Positions 50,765-59,741 of a DNA stretch of 64,000 bases are shown here, piece after piece. The stretch is from assembly GCA_017744315.1 (NCBI GenBank), contig JAGIBN010000010.1:1-64000 (forward strand), in the 5' to 3' direction. Source of the stretch: Porphyrobacter sp. (GTDB taxonomy: Bacteria; Pseudomonadota; Alphaproteobacteria; Sphingomonadales; Sphingomonadaceae). The position numbers were made by a program, and so were the translations under genes. Within the stretch, counting starts at the first letter, position 1. Each line of letters opens with the position of its first letter. Below the pieces are notes generated by a model, which saw nothing but the letters and a program-made list of their open reading frames with translations, was not told the DNA's origin and searched no databases.

Positions 50765-52162
50765 ATGCTGCAAGAGACCATTCGCGTTCCCGATGGGGAC
50801 GCGATTGAGGGCATTTCGGAGGCGTGTGGCGAGGTTACTGTCGGTTGCTCCGACGTTTCTGGCCTGATCCAGTCGGTCATTGCGTCGTCCGAACGTCTGC
50901 GGGCCGAGCATTCCGCACTGCTTGGCACCGTCGAAACCCTCAACTCAGATCAGGATCAGGTTGCCCAGGCCTGCGATGAATCGCGGTTGCTGTCGCAGCG
51001 GGCGATCGATCAGCTGGGCGAAGGCACGGGGCACATCCGCTCTTCGCTGGCCGAGATCGGCAACCTCCTGCAGCTGGTCGACAAGCTGACCCATCATGTC
51101 ACCGGATTTGCGGCTGCGATGGAACAGGTCCGCCGGTGTTCGCAGGACATCGACAAGCTCGCCCAGACCACCAACATTCTCGCGCTCAATGCCACGATCG
51201 AAGCGGCTCGCGCGGGTGCGGCAGGCCGCACCTTTGCGGTGGTGGCCGGTGAGGTGAAGAGCCTGGCGAACGACACCCGTCTCGCCACCGATGAAATCAT
51301 GCGCACGATCGACGCGCTCGGCGTCGAAGCCGAGCAGGTCATCGTCGAAATCGAGAAGGGCGTGAAGGTTCGCGACGATGCGCGCAATTCGGTGTCGCGG
51401 ATCGAAGACACGCTGATCAGCGTCAGCGAAGTCGTGACCGAGGTCGATCGGCAGAACGACCAGATTTCCCGCGCAACGGGCGCGATCAGCGGTCACGTCG
51501 AGCAGCTCCAGCAGGTGCTGGCCTCGTTCAACGAGGCGGCCAAGGACAACGAGGGAAAGCTGAGCAGCGCGCAGCACTGCATGGGCGACCTCGAGGAAAT
51601 GGCGAGCGTGATGTTCGACCGGATCGTCCACGCGGGGCTCGCGCCGAAGGACAGCGAGATGGTCGAACGCGCGCAGGCTGCCGCCGAGGAAGTCGTCACT
51701 CTCGCCAAGGAAGCAATTTCGAGTGGCAAGCTGAGTGAAGCGGCCTTGTTCGACGACAACTACATCGAGGTTGCGGGCACCAACCCGCAGCTCTTCCGCA
51801 ACAAGTTCTGCGATTGGGCCGATGCCAATTGGCGTCCCGTGCTCGACCGGATCAAGGCTTCGGACACCCGCATCGTCGCTACGGTATGTGATGACCGCAA
51901 TGGCTTCCTGCCGACGCACCTTTCGGACCGTTCGCGGAAGCCGACGGGCGACTACCAGCACGATCTGCAGTACTGCCGCAACGGACGCATCATCTTCAAC
52001 GCCATCGACAGGCGCATCAAGAAGAGCGCTGCGAGCTTCTCGATGGCGGTTTACCGCTACGAGGGCGACGGCAAGCAATACCGTGTCGTGCGCCTCGCCA
52101 GTGTGCCGATCGTGATCAACGGGCGGCGCTGGGGCGACTACGAGATTTCCTACGCGCTGTAA
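50765..52162 (+). CDS. soluble methyl-accepting chemotaxis protein with C-terminal sensor-like domain, copy 1
   Basis: The 465-residue protein has no membrane helix. The N-terminal half is a coiled coil carrying the MCP signalling tip (TTNILALNATIEAARAG then AAGRTFAVVAGEVKSLAND, about 134-170). The C-terminal ~140 residues form a compact domain (ALFDDNYIEVAGTNPQLF; DRNGFLPTHLSDRS; VRLASVPIVINGRRWGDYEI) that resembles Cache-type sensor modules found C-terminal in some MCPs. It is thus a cytosolic receptor with the sensor after the signalling part. The ATG at 50765 has GGGGG; an earlier GTG is possible. No che genes are nearby. Confidence 0.85.
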   Translation: MLQETIRVPDGDAIEGISEACGEVTVGCSDVSGLIQSVIASSERLRAEHSALLGTVETLNSDQDQVAQACDESRLLSQRAIDQLGEGTGHIRSSLAEIGNLLQLVDKLTHHVTGFAAAMEQVRRCSQDIDKLAQTTNILALNATIEAARAGAAGRTFAVVAGEVKSLANDTRLATDEIMRTIDALGVEAEQVIVEIEKGVKVRDDARNSVSRIEDTLISVSEVVTEVDRQNDQISRATGAISGHVEQLQQVLASFNEAAKDNEGKLSSAQHCMGDLEEMASVMFDRIVHAGLAPKDSEMVERAQAAAEEVVTLAKEAISSGKLSEAALFDDNYIEVAGTNPQLFRNKFCDWADANWRPVLDRIKASDTRIVATVCDDRNGFLPTHLSDRSRKPTGDYQHDLQYCRNGRIIFNAIDRRIKKSAASFSMAVYRYEGDGKQYRVVRLASVPIVINGRRWGDYEISYAL

Positions 52163-52252
52163 GTGAGGTCCGGCTCGGCTCTCACCCTTTGATTTCTGCG
52201 TTGCAGCATTGCTGTTGCATTGCATGATGCGGTGCGGCATCGTCAGAGACCT

Positions 52253-53659
52253 ATGGGGGAATTAGCAGTTTCGATCCGACCTGAGATCGAGGGTCTTCTC
52301 GCGCAACTGGGCGAGCAGGCGGGGGATATCTCGGTCCAATGCAGCGACACCGGCGGTATCGTCGGCAAGCTCAATCGCCAGATTTCGGCCGAGGCTGTCC
52401 GGCTTGAACATCTCGTGGAAGCGATGGCCTCGCTCAACGCCAGCCAGGCGGAAAGCCGCGGGGCAACCGATGAACTGCTGCAAACGGCAACCGTGGCCTT
52501 CGACGTGCTTGAGCGCGGTAACAAGGTTGCGCAGGTTTCTCTCAATGAGGTTTCGCGCCTCGTCGCTGACGTCACCGGCATCGACGGCCAGCTCCAGGGC
52601 TTCCTCGAAACCCTTGGCACCATTGGCGACGTGACCCGGACGCTCAACCAACTGGCGGAGCAGACCGAACTCTTGAGCTTCAATGCCCGCATCGAGGCGG
52701 CGCGCGGCGGGGAAGCGACGCGGCCGTTCGAGGTCTTGGCGACGGAGATCCGGCGACTGGCGCACACCACCTCGGATTCCTCGACCCAGGTCGGACGCAG
52801 CATCACCCGGCTTGAGCAATCCGCCGGGACGCTGATCGGCTCGCTGAAAGCCAATATCGCCAGCGGCCGGGAAACGACCCGCCATATCGAAGCGCTGAGC
52901 GAATCCTTGTCCGAGATGGCGGCGCTGGTGCACCAGTTCCGCGACAGGTCCCAGGCGATCGCTGCCAGCAACAAACGCGCCGAGATCGACGTTGCGACGC
53001 TCGACGCCGGGCTCGTCGAATTCGGCGAGGTCGCGGCCGAGAGCGCTCTCCGGGCGAAGCAGGCCTGCGAGCAACTCGACGATCTGGAAACCCGAGCGAA
53101 CGACATGCTCAACCAGGTCGCCCATGGCGGCATTGAGACCCGCAATTCAGCGCTGATCGAGTTCGCGCTCGCCGGCGCGCGCGAAGTCACCGCGCTGATC
53201 GAGCGTCACCTCGGCGGCCCAGAATTGCGCGAGGCTTCGCTGTTCGACACGAACTATTGTCCGCGCTCGGGCACCGATCCCGTGCAATACGACAACGACT
53301 TCGCCGACTTCGCCGACCGCCTAATCAGGCCCTTGCTCGACAATCACACCCGATCGCAGCGCGCGGTGGTCGGCTGCTGCCTGATCGACATGAACGGCTA
53401 CCTGCCGACCCACATCACCGAGCGAAGCCAGGGCCAGATCCCGGGCCAGCGCCTGCGCAACCTGGAATTCGCGCGCAATCGCCAGATCTTCATGGACAAC
53501 CAGACCCGTCGAGCGCTCGACGGGGAGGGCGAGTTCTTCCTGTTCGCCTATCGCCAGGACTTGGGCGACGGACGATTCCGGGCGCTGCGCAGCGTGTTCG
53601 TGCCGCTCACGTTCGCCGGACGCCGCTGGGGCCTCTACGAAGTCGGGTTCCTGCTCTAA
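52253..53659 (+). CDS. soluble methyl-accepting chemotaxis protein with C-terminal sensor-like domain, copy 2
   Basis: The 468-residue paralog of the preceding protein, with the same layout: coiled coil, MCP-like tip (EQTELLSFNARIEAARGG then EATRPFEVLATEIRRLAHTT) and C-terminal domain (SLFDTNYCPRSGTDPVQY; DMNGYLPTHITERS; RSVFVPLTFAGRRWGLYEV). The tip has drifted from the near-universal NILALNA to ELLSFNA, which may alter coupling to CheA and CheW. The ATG at 52253 is the best start; ribosome site is weak. Ends ten bases from the end of parE. Confidence 0.82.
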   Translation: MGELAVSIRPEIEGLLAQLGEQAGDISVQCSDTGGIVGKLNRQISAEAVRLEHLVEAMASLNASQAESRGATDELLQTATVAFDVLERGNKVAQVSLNEVSRLVADVTGIDGQLQGFLETLGTIGDVTRTLNQLAEQTELLSFNARIEAARGGEATRPFEVLATEIRRLAHTTSDSSTQVGRSITRLEQSAGTLIGSLKANIASGRETTRHIEALSESLSEMAALVHQFRDRSQAIAASNKRAEIDVATLDAGLVEFGEVAAESALRAKQACEQLDDLETRANDMLNQVAHGGIETRNSALIEFALAGAREVTALIERHLGGPELREASLFDTNYCPRSGTDPVQYDNDFADFADRLIRPLLDNHTRSQRAVVGCCLIDMNGYLPTHITERSQGQIPGQRLRNLEFARNRQIFMDNQTRRALDGEGEFFLFAYRQDLGDGRFRALRSVFVPLTFAGRRWGLYEVGFLL

Positions 53660-53668
53660 GCCAACCGA

Positions 53669-55645
53669 TCAGGCGTCGATCAGGTCGCGATCCAGTTCGC
53701 CCGCGCGGTTCTGGATGAAGTTGAAGCGATGCTCCGGATTGCGGCCCATCAGCTGGTCGACGAGTTCCTTCACGGCGAAACGTTGCTCGTGCTCTGCAGG
53801 TAGCGTGATGCGGGTCATGGTCCGTGATGCCACGCTCATGGTCGTCTCACGAAGCTGCTGAGGGTTCATCTCGCCGAGACCCTTGAAGCGGCTGACTTCG
53901 ACCTTCTTGCCCTTGAACAGGGTCTCTTCCAGCTCCTTTCGGTGCGCGTCGTCACGGGCGTAGCGGCTCTCTTTGCCGGCCGTGAGGCGATAGAGCGGGG
54001 GTTGCGCCAGGAACAGGTGACCGTTCTTCACGATCTCTGCCATTTCCTGGAAGAAGAACGTCATCAACAGCGTGGCGATGTGGGCGCCGTCGACGTCGGC
54101 GTCGGTCATGATGACGACCCGGTCATAGCGCAGCTGGTCGGGGTTGCAGTCCTTACGTACGCCGCAACCGAGCGCGAGGATCAGATCGGCAATCTCGCTG
54201 TTGGCGCGGATCTTGTCGGCCGTGGCGCTGGCGACGTTGAGGATCTTGCCGCGGATCGGCAGGATCGCCTGGGTCTTGCGGTCGCGCGCCTGCTTGGCGC
54301 TGCCGCCGGCGGAATCGCCTTCGACAATGAACAGCTCGGTCTCGGCATCGCCTTCGCCCGAACAGTCCGTCAGCTTGCCCGGAAGGCGCAGCTTGCGGGC
54401 GTTGGTCGCGGTCTTGCGCTTGATCTCTCGCTCGGCCTTGCGGCGGAGGCGCTCGTCCATCCGCTCCATCACCGAACCGAGCAGAGCCCGGCCTCGCTCC
54501 ATGTTGTCGGCCAGGAAGTGATCGAAGTGATCGCGCACCGCGTTTTCGACCAGGCGCGCGGCCTCTGGGCTGGTCAGGCGGTCCTTGGTCTGGCTCTGGA
54601 ACTGCGGCTCGCGAATGAAGACCGAGAGCATGATCTCGCTGCCGGTGACGATGTCGTCGGCCGAGATGTCCTTGGCCTTCTTCTGCCCGACAAGCTCACC
54701 GAATGCGCGAATGCCCTTGGCCAGCGCTGAACGCAGGCCCTGCTCATGTGTGCCACCATCCGGGGTCGGAACCGTATTACAATACCAACTGGTCGAGCCA
54801 TCGGACCACAACGGCCAGGCGACCGCCCATTCAACGCGGCCCTGCTCGTCCGGGAAGTCCTGCCGCCCGGCGAAGAATTCGGTGGTGACGCATTCGCGCG
54901 TCCCGACTTGCTCGGCCAGGTGATCGCTGAGGCCACCGGGAAACTGGAATACCGCCTCTTCGGGCACGCCATCCGTCGCCAGCGAGGGCGCGCATTTCCA
55001 GCGGATCTCAACCCCGGCGTACAGGTAGGCCTTCGAGCGCGCGAGCTTGAACAGCCGCATCGGCTTGAACTGCCGATCGCCGAAAATCTCCGGATCCGGA
55101 GTGAATGACACCGTCGTGCCGCGGCGGTTGGGCGTGGCACCGATGCGCGCAAGGGGAGCCAGAGGATGCCCGCGCGAAAACTCCTGCGCGTAGACCTCCT
55201 TGTTCCGCGCCACTTCGACCCGCACGTTCTCGCTGAGCGCGTTGACCACGCTGACGCCGACGCCGTGCAAGCCACCGCTCGTGGCGTAGGCCTTGCCCGA
55301 GAACTTGCCGCCCGAGTGGAGCGTGGTGAGAATGACTTCGAGCGTCGACTTACCCGGAAACTTCGGATGCTCGTCGACCGGCATGCCGCGGCCGTTGTCG
55401 CTGATCGTCAGCCGATTGCCGACATCGAGAGTGACCTCGATCCGGTTGGCGTGGCCGGCCACCGCTTCGTCCATCGAGTTGTCGAGCACTTCGGCGGCGA
55501 GGTGGTGCAGCGCGCGCTCGTCGGTGCCGCCGATGTACATGCCGGGGCGGCGGCGAACCGGCTCGAGCCCTTCGAGGACTTCGATCGCGGAGGAGTCATA
55601 ATCTCCGCCACCGGCGGGCAACTTGTCGAACAGGTCTTCGGACAT
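53669..55645 (-). CDS. parE: DNA topoisomerase IV subunit B
   Basis: ATPase subunit of the decatenating topoisomerase IV. The 658-residue protein has the GHKL ATPase (EVLDNSMDEAVAG, ISDNGRGMPVDEHPKFPGKS, TSGGLHGVGVSVVNALSE) and a TOPRIM domain (VEGDSAGGSAKQARDRKTQA, MTDADVDGAHIATLL). It ends with FIQNRAGELDRDLIDA-like sequence as in ParE. The shape (DEHPKFPGKS, absence of the gamma-type GyrB insert) favours ParE over GyrB. The ATG at 55645 is preferred to an in-frame start 12 codons upstream. Confidence 0.95.
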   Translation of the reverse strand: MSEDLFDKLPAGGGDYDSSAIEVLEGLEPVRRRPGMYIGGTDERALHHLAAEVLDNSMDEAVAGHANRIEVTLDVGNRLTISDNGRGMPVDEHPKFPGKSTLEVILTTLHSGGKFSGKAYATSGGLHGVGVSVVNALSENVRVEVARNKEVYAQEFSRGHPLAPLARIGATPNRRGTTVSFTPDPEIFGDRQFKPMRLFKLARSKAYLYAGVEIRWKCAPSLATDGVPEEAVFQFPGGLSDHLAEQVGTRECVTTEFFAGRQDFPDEQGRVEWAVAWPLWSDGSTSWYCNTVPTPDGGTHEQGLRSALAKGIRAFGELVGQKKAKDISADDIVTGSEIMLSVFIREPQFQSQTKDRLTSPEAARLVENAVRDHFDHFLADNMERGRALLGSVMERMDERLRRKAEREIKRKTATNARKLRLPGKLTDCSGEGDAETELFIVEGDSAGGSAKQARDRKTQAILPIRGKILNVASATADKIRANSEIADLILALGCGVRKDCNPDQLRYDRVVIMTDADVDGAHIATLLMTFFFQEMAEIVKNGHLFLAQPPLYRLTAGKESRYARDDAHRKELEETLFKGKKVEVSRFKGLGEMNPQQLRETTMSVASRTMTRITLPAEHEQRFAVKELVDQLMGRNPEHRFNFIQNRAGELDRDLIDA

Positions 55646-55726
55646 GATCAGGCTATAGGGTGCCGCTTTGCGCGGGTTCAAGCGACAGGCGAGAAGTTAT
55701 CCGCTCCCGCCTGTCGCCAGAAGCGC

Positions 55727-56875
55727 TCAGAACCGCGTTGGAGCGGGATCGACGACGGAGACGGTTCCGTTTCCGACCTGCCGCACCTCCATCGCCCGCT
55801 CGCCGACACCAGTGCTGCGGAAGCGGAACGGACCGTCGAGGCCGAGGAAGCCATCGTCAGCCAGCATCTGACCAGTCGGGAAGTTGCGGCCCGGCTGCCA
55901 GTCGCGGGCAATGCGCAGCGTCAGCAGAACCGCGTCATAGCCGAGAGTGGCAACGCGGAACGGCTGTTCTCCGAAACGCGTCTGATAGCTGGTTGCGAAC
56001 TGGCGGTAGCGGGTGTCGGACACCGAGGAATACCAGGCGCCGCGAAGCGCCGGGGCGTTGGCGATGCTTGCTTCGCTGCTCCACAGCTCGGTGCCGAGCA
56101 GACGGAGGGTGCCCCCATCCTTGAGCGCATCGGCGGCCATGATCGAGAGCCTGGCGCCCTCGGCGATGAGGACCGCGTCAAACCCGCCACGGGCCTTCAA
56201 GCGCTCGGCCGCGCTGACGATCGAGGTGTTTCCGCGATCGTAGCGCTCGGTGGCGACCACTGTGCCGCCCGCGGCCTGAACCGCCGCGGTCAAAGCCTCT
56301 CCCGAGCGGCGGCCGTAGTCGCCGTTGGGAAGCAAGGCGGCGAAGTTGCGGGCGCCTTGGGCGCGTGCATAGGCGATCGTGCGGGCAATCGATTGCTCGG
56401 GCACATGGCCCATCACGAACACGTCGGGCTGGGCGACCGAGGTGTCGTTCGAGAAGGAGACCAAGGGCACGTTGGCCGGACGGGCGCGGGCCAGCACCGG
56501 CTCCACGTCTTCGCGCAGCAGCGGGCCGAGGATGAGCTTGTTCCCGTCACGAATGGCGTTGGCGGCGGCGGAGCTCGCTCCGGTCGCCGTGTCATAAGTC
56601 GTGATGCGCAGGTTCTGCGCGCTGGTGTCGAGCAGGGCCATGGTGGTCGCGTTGGCGATGGATCGGCCGACGGCCGCGTTTTCCCCAGACAGCGGGACCA
56701 GCAACGCGACGCGATGGCGCGCGGTGTCGGTGGGAAGGACGTCTTCGCTCGGTCCCGGGGCCGTGGTCGGCCCAGGCGCCGGTCCAGGACGGCCACTGTC
56801 GGGCACGACCTTACAGGCAGCGAGGAGAACGGTGAGCAAACCAACGGCGAGAACTCGCCTGGTCATTGCCAACAT
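55727..56875 (-). CDS. LpoA/LppC-like periplasmic lipoprotein (penicillin-binding protein activator-like)
   Basis: The 382-residue protein has a lipobox (LTVLLAAC, Cys at 21) and a Pro/Gly-rich linker. A type I periplasmic-binding-protein fold follows, starting VALLVPLSGENAAVGRSIANA with ILGPLLREDVEPV, NVPLVSFSNDTSVA and VATLGYDAVLLTLR. In E. coli LpoA activates PBP1a through a C-terminal domain of this fold; here only that domain is present. Divergent to rsmI, a neighbourhood conserved in many proteobacteria. The ATG at 56875 has GGAG eight bases upstream. Confidence 0.88.
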   Translation of the reverse strand: MLAMTRRVLAVGLLTVLLAACKVVPDSGRPGPAPGPTTAPGPSEDVLPTDTARHRVALLVPLSGENAAVGRSIANATTMALLDTSAQNLRITTYDTATGASSAAANAIRDGNKLILGPLLREDVEPVLARARPANVPLVSFSNDTSVAQPDVFVMGHVPEQSIARTIAYARAQGARNFAALLPNGDYGRRSGEALTAAVQAAGGTVVATERYDRGNTSIVSAAERLKARGGFDAVLIAEGARLSIMAADALKDGGTLRLLGTELWSSEASIANAPALRGAWYSSVSDTRYRQFATSYQTRFGEQPFRVATLGYDAVLLTLRIARDWQPGRNFPTGQMLADDGFLGLDGPFRFRSTGVGERAMEVRQVGNGTVSVVDPAPTRF

Positions 56876-56913
56876 GCTTGCGGCTCCAACTTGAACTGGG
56901 CCACAAGCGTCGC

Positions 56914-57762
56914 GTGAACGACACCGACCGACCCGAACCTCTCTCCCATGGCCTCTATATTGTTGCCACCCCGATTGGCAATCTCGGTGACATAACGCTG
57001 AGGGCAAAGGAGACTCTTGCGCGATGCGATGCGGTAGCGTGCGAGGACACCCGCGTCACGGCCAAGCTCCTGCGCCACCTCGAAATATCCAAACCGCTGT
57101 GGCGATACGACGATCATGCGGGGGAGAAAGACCGGGCGCGGCTGCTCGATGCGATGCGCAGTCAGGCGGTCGTGCTGGTCAGCGACGCGGGGACGCCCTT
57201 GATCTCCGATCCCGGATACCGCCTTGTCAGCGAGGCGAGGGCGGAGGGAATTCCCGTGACCAGCCTGCCCGGACCGAGCGCGCCGATCATGGCCCTGACG
57301 CTGTCCGGTCTGCCGAGCGATCGATTCCTGTTCGCGGGCTTTCTCCCGAACAAGGACAAGGCCCGGCGCGACGTGCTCGAGGAGCTTGCCTCGGTGCGGA
57401 CCACGCTGGTGTTCTTCGAGACCGCCCCGCGCCTGGGTAAATCGCTTGAAGCCATCGGTGAGGTGTTGCCCGGCCGCGAAGTGGCGGTCGCGCGCGAACT
57501 GACCAAGCTTTACGAGGAGTGCCGGGCGGGCAGTCCTGAGGAACTGGCGCGCCACTACGAAGCAAACCCGCCGCGCGGCGAGATCGTGCTGCTGATCGGC
57601 CCGCCAGTCGCCGAGGAAGCGAGCGAGGCTGATGCGGACGCGCTGCTTCGTGAGGCGCTGACGACGATGAAAGCTTCGCAGGCGGCAGGGCAGGTGTCCA
57701 AGCTGACCGGGCTCGATCGCAAGGTGCTTTACGCGCGGGCAATGGAGTTGCGCGGCGAGTGA
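56914..57762 (+). CDS. rsmI: 16S rRNA (cytidine-1402-2'-O)-methyltransferase
   Basis: Methylates the 2'-OH of C1402 in the decoding centre, using SAM. The 282-residue protein starts LSHGLYIVATPIGNLGDITLRA, with AVACEDTRVTAKLL and VLVSDAGTPLISDPGYRLV as the tetrapyrrole-methylase-like motifs and GLPSDRFLFAGFLP further on. The start is GTG at 56914. Its stop overlaps the yraN start as GTGA. Confidence 0.96.
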   Translation: MNDTDRPEPLSHGLYIVATPIGNLGDITLRAKETLARCDAVACEDTRVTAKLLRHLEISKPLWRYDDHAGEKDRARLLDAMRSQAVVLVSDAGTPLISDPGYRLVSEARAEGIPVTSLPGPSAPIMALTLSGLPSDRFLFAGFLPNKDKARRDVLEELASVRTTLVFFETAPRLGKSLEAIGEVLPGREVAVARELTKLYEECRAGSPEELARHYEANPPRGEIVLLIGPPVAEEASEADADALLREALTTMKASQAAGQVSKLTGLDRKVLYARAMELRGE

Positions 57763-58109
57763 AGCGCGAGGTTGCGGAACGTAAGGGCCGGCGTGGCGAA
57801 GCGTTGGGCGCTTGGTTGTTGCGACTAAAGGGTTGGCGCATCGTCGGCAGACGCGTGAAGACCCCGCGTGGGGAAATCGACCTCGTCGCCCGGCGAGGCA
57901 GCACGGTGGCCTTCATCGAAGTCAAATGGCGCGCGGGCGACGCCGGGCTGGCGACCGCAATCGACGAATATCGCTTGAGAAGGGTCGCCGCGGCCGCCGA
58001 AGCCGTGGCGCACAGATATTCTTCTGCGGGAGAGAATATTCGCATCGACGTGCTCCTGCTTGCGCCGGGCCGCTGGCCGCGCCACATCGTCAACGCCTGG
58101 CAGCCCTGA
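57759..58109 (+). CDS. yraN: YraN/UPF0102-family nuclease-like protein
   Basis: The 116-residue protein matches the UPF0102 family: GRRGEALGAWLLRLKGWRIVGRR, then RGEIDLVARRGSTVAFIEVKWR, a D-x-n-ExK arrangement of the restriction-endonuclease fold, and RLRRVAAAAEAVAHRY. Members may resolve branched DNA. It is always found after rsmI in proteobacteria, as here, with the GTG start overlapping its stop. Confidence 0.93.
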   Translation: MKREVAERKGRRGEALGAWLLRLKGWRIVGRRVKTPRGEIDLVARRGSTVAFIEVKWRAGDAGLATAIDEYRLRRVAAAAEAVAHRYSSAGENIRIDVLLLAPGRWPRHIVNAWQP

Positions 58110-58119
58110 GGGGGATCGA

Positions 58120-59076
58120 ATGAGTTTGCGTGTCGCGGTCCAGATGGATCCGCTTGAAAGCATCAATATTGCCGGCGATTCGAGTTTTGCGCTGATGCTC
58201 GCCGCGCAGGCGCGCGGCCATCGGTTGTGGCATTATGACGTGCGCTCGCTCGCCTGGGAAAATGGCCGGATCACCGCTTGGGCGCGTTCGGTGCGGGTCC
58301 AGCGCGTGGAGGGACAGCACTTCGGGTTCGAGGGCGACGAGGCGAAGATCGACCTCGGCTCCGACATCGACGTTGTGCTGATGCGGCAGGATCCTCCGTT
58401 CGACCTTGGCTACATCAGTGCCGCCTTGCTGCTCGACCGGCTCAAGGGCGAGACCCTGGTGGTCAATGACCCGCGCAGCGTGATCAACGCGCCGGAAAAG
58501 ATGTTCGTGCTCGACTACGCGCGGTTCATGCCGCCGACGCTCGTCGCGCGTCGCGTCGAGGACGTGCGGGCCTTCCAGCAGAAGCACGGCGCCGTCGTGA
58601 TGAAGCCGCTCCACGGCAATGGCGGCAAGGCGATCTTCAAGGTCGAGGCCGACGGGACCAATCTGTCCGCCATCACCGAGCTGTTTGGGCAAGTCTGGCC
58701 GGAGCCGTTCATGGTTCAGCCGTTCCTTCCCGAGGTTTCGGAGGGCGACAAGCGCATCGTCCTGGTCGACGGCGAGTTTGCCGGGGCGATCAATCGCAAG
58801 CCGGGCGAGGGCGAGTTCCGCTCCAACCTGGCGCAAGGCGGCTATGCCGAGGCGACCGAGCTTACCGCCCGGGAAGAGGAAATCTGCGCCGCGATGGGCC
58901 CTGAGCTCAAGCGGCGCGGTCTGGTCTTCGTCGGCATCGACGTGATCGGGGGCAAGTGGCTGACCGAGATCAACGTGACTTCGCCGACCGGCATCGTCGC
59001 CATCGACAAGTTCAACGGCACCGATACCGCGGCTTTGATCTGGGATGCGATCGAGGCTCGGCACGGAGCGATGTAG
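58120..59076 (+). CDS. gshB: glutathione synthetase
   Basis: ATP-grasp enzyme joining gamma-glutamylcysteine to glycine. The 318-residue protein has LRVAVQMDPLESINIAGDSS at the start, VVLMRQDPPFDLGYI, NDPRSVINAPEKMFVLDY, VMKPLHGNGGKAIFKV and GKWLTEINVTSPTGI at the metal-binding end. It starts at an ATG behind GAGGGGGA, ten bases after yraN, and probably shares its transcript. Confidence 0.97.
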   Translation: MSLRVAVQMDPLESINIAGDSSFALMLAAQARGHRLWHYDVRSLAWENGRITAWARSVRVQRVEGQHFGFEGDEAKIDLGSDIDVVLMRQDPPFDLGYISAALLLDRLKGETLVVNDPRSVINAPEKMFVLDYARFMPPTLVARRVEDVRAFQQKHGAVVMKPLHGNGGKAIFKVEADGTNLSAITELFGQVWPEPFMVQPFLPEVSEGDKRIVLVDGEFAGAINRKPGEGEFRSNLAQGGYAEATELTAREEEICAAMGPELKRRGLVFVGIDVIGGKWLTEINVTSPTGIVAIDKFNGTDTAALIWDAIEARHGAM

Positions 59077-59135
59077 GCCTTCCGCCGTTGGGGGATTCTC
59101 AGAACCCTTCGGCTCTTCGGCACGTTTGACCCCCA

Positions 59136-59741
59136 ATGCATGAGTTCATCATCGATGCCATCGCGCTAGGTGGGTACTGGGGGATCGCCTTGCTGATGGC
59201 GATCGAGAACATTTTCCCCCCAATCCCTTCCGAAGTGATCATGGGCATCGGCGGCCTGCTCGTCGGGCGCGGGGAGATGGAGTTCTGGCCCCTGCTGATT
59301 GCCGGGACCGTGGGTTCCACGGCCGGCAACTACGTGTGGTTCTGGATCGGCGACAAATGGGGCTATCGCCGCCTGGCGCCCCTCATCGAACGCTATGGCC
59401 GCTGGCTCACCCTTGAGTGGGAAGACATCGAGAACGCCACCCGCTTCTTCCAGCGGCATGGGCAATGGGTCGTGCTGGTGCTGCGCTTCTCGCCGTTCCT
59501 GCGCACGATGATCTCACTGCCGGCCGGGCTGTCGCACATGAAGGCGTGGAAGTTCCTGGTGTTCACGTTCGTCGGGGCGGGCATCTGGAATGTGCTGCTG
59601 ATCTACGGCGGCCAGTGGCTCGGCCGCTATTTCGAGGAGTCGCAGGACGTGCTGGCGTGGATCGTGATCGGCGCTTTCGGTCTCGCGATCGTCGCGTACT
59701 TCTGGCGTGTCTTCACCTGGAAGCCGCGGGCCGAACGCTAG
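59136..59741 (+). CDS. DedA-family membrane protein
   Basis: The 201-residue protein has the DedA (VTT) pattern: a re-entrant hydrophobic segment ending NIFPPIPSEVIMGIGGLLVG, GTVGSTAGNYVWFWIGDKWG, FRHGQWVVL-like sequence (here FQRHGQWVVLVLRFSPFLRTM) and SLPAGLSHMKAWKFL. DedA proteins move lipids across the inner membrane and support envelope stability. Its stop shares CTAG (59738-59741) with that of the convergent xerC. Confidence 0.93.
   Translation: MHEFIIDAIALGGYWGIALLMAIENIFPPIPSEVIMGIGGLLVGRGEMEFWPLLIAGTVGSTAGNYVWFWIGDKWGYRRLAPLIERYGRWLTLEWEDIENATRFFQRHGQWVVLVLRFSPFLRTMISLPAGLSHMKAWKFLVFTFVGAGIWNVLLIYGGQWLGRYFEESQDVLAWIVIGAFGLAIVAYFWRVFTWKPRAER

Noticed and set aside
53669..55645. GyrB identity for this type IIA topoisomerase B subunit
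   Set aside because: Length of about 658 residues and the DEHPKFPGKS motif fit ParE better; GyrB would usually be about 800 residues in this class.
55166..56917. Plus-strand open frame of 583 codons across the parE / LpoA-like region
   Set aside because: Spans the opposite strand of two well-supported genes and their intergenic gap; no domain features.
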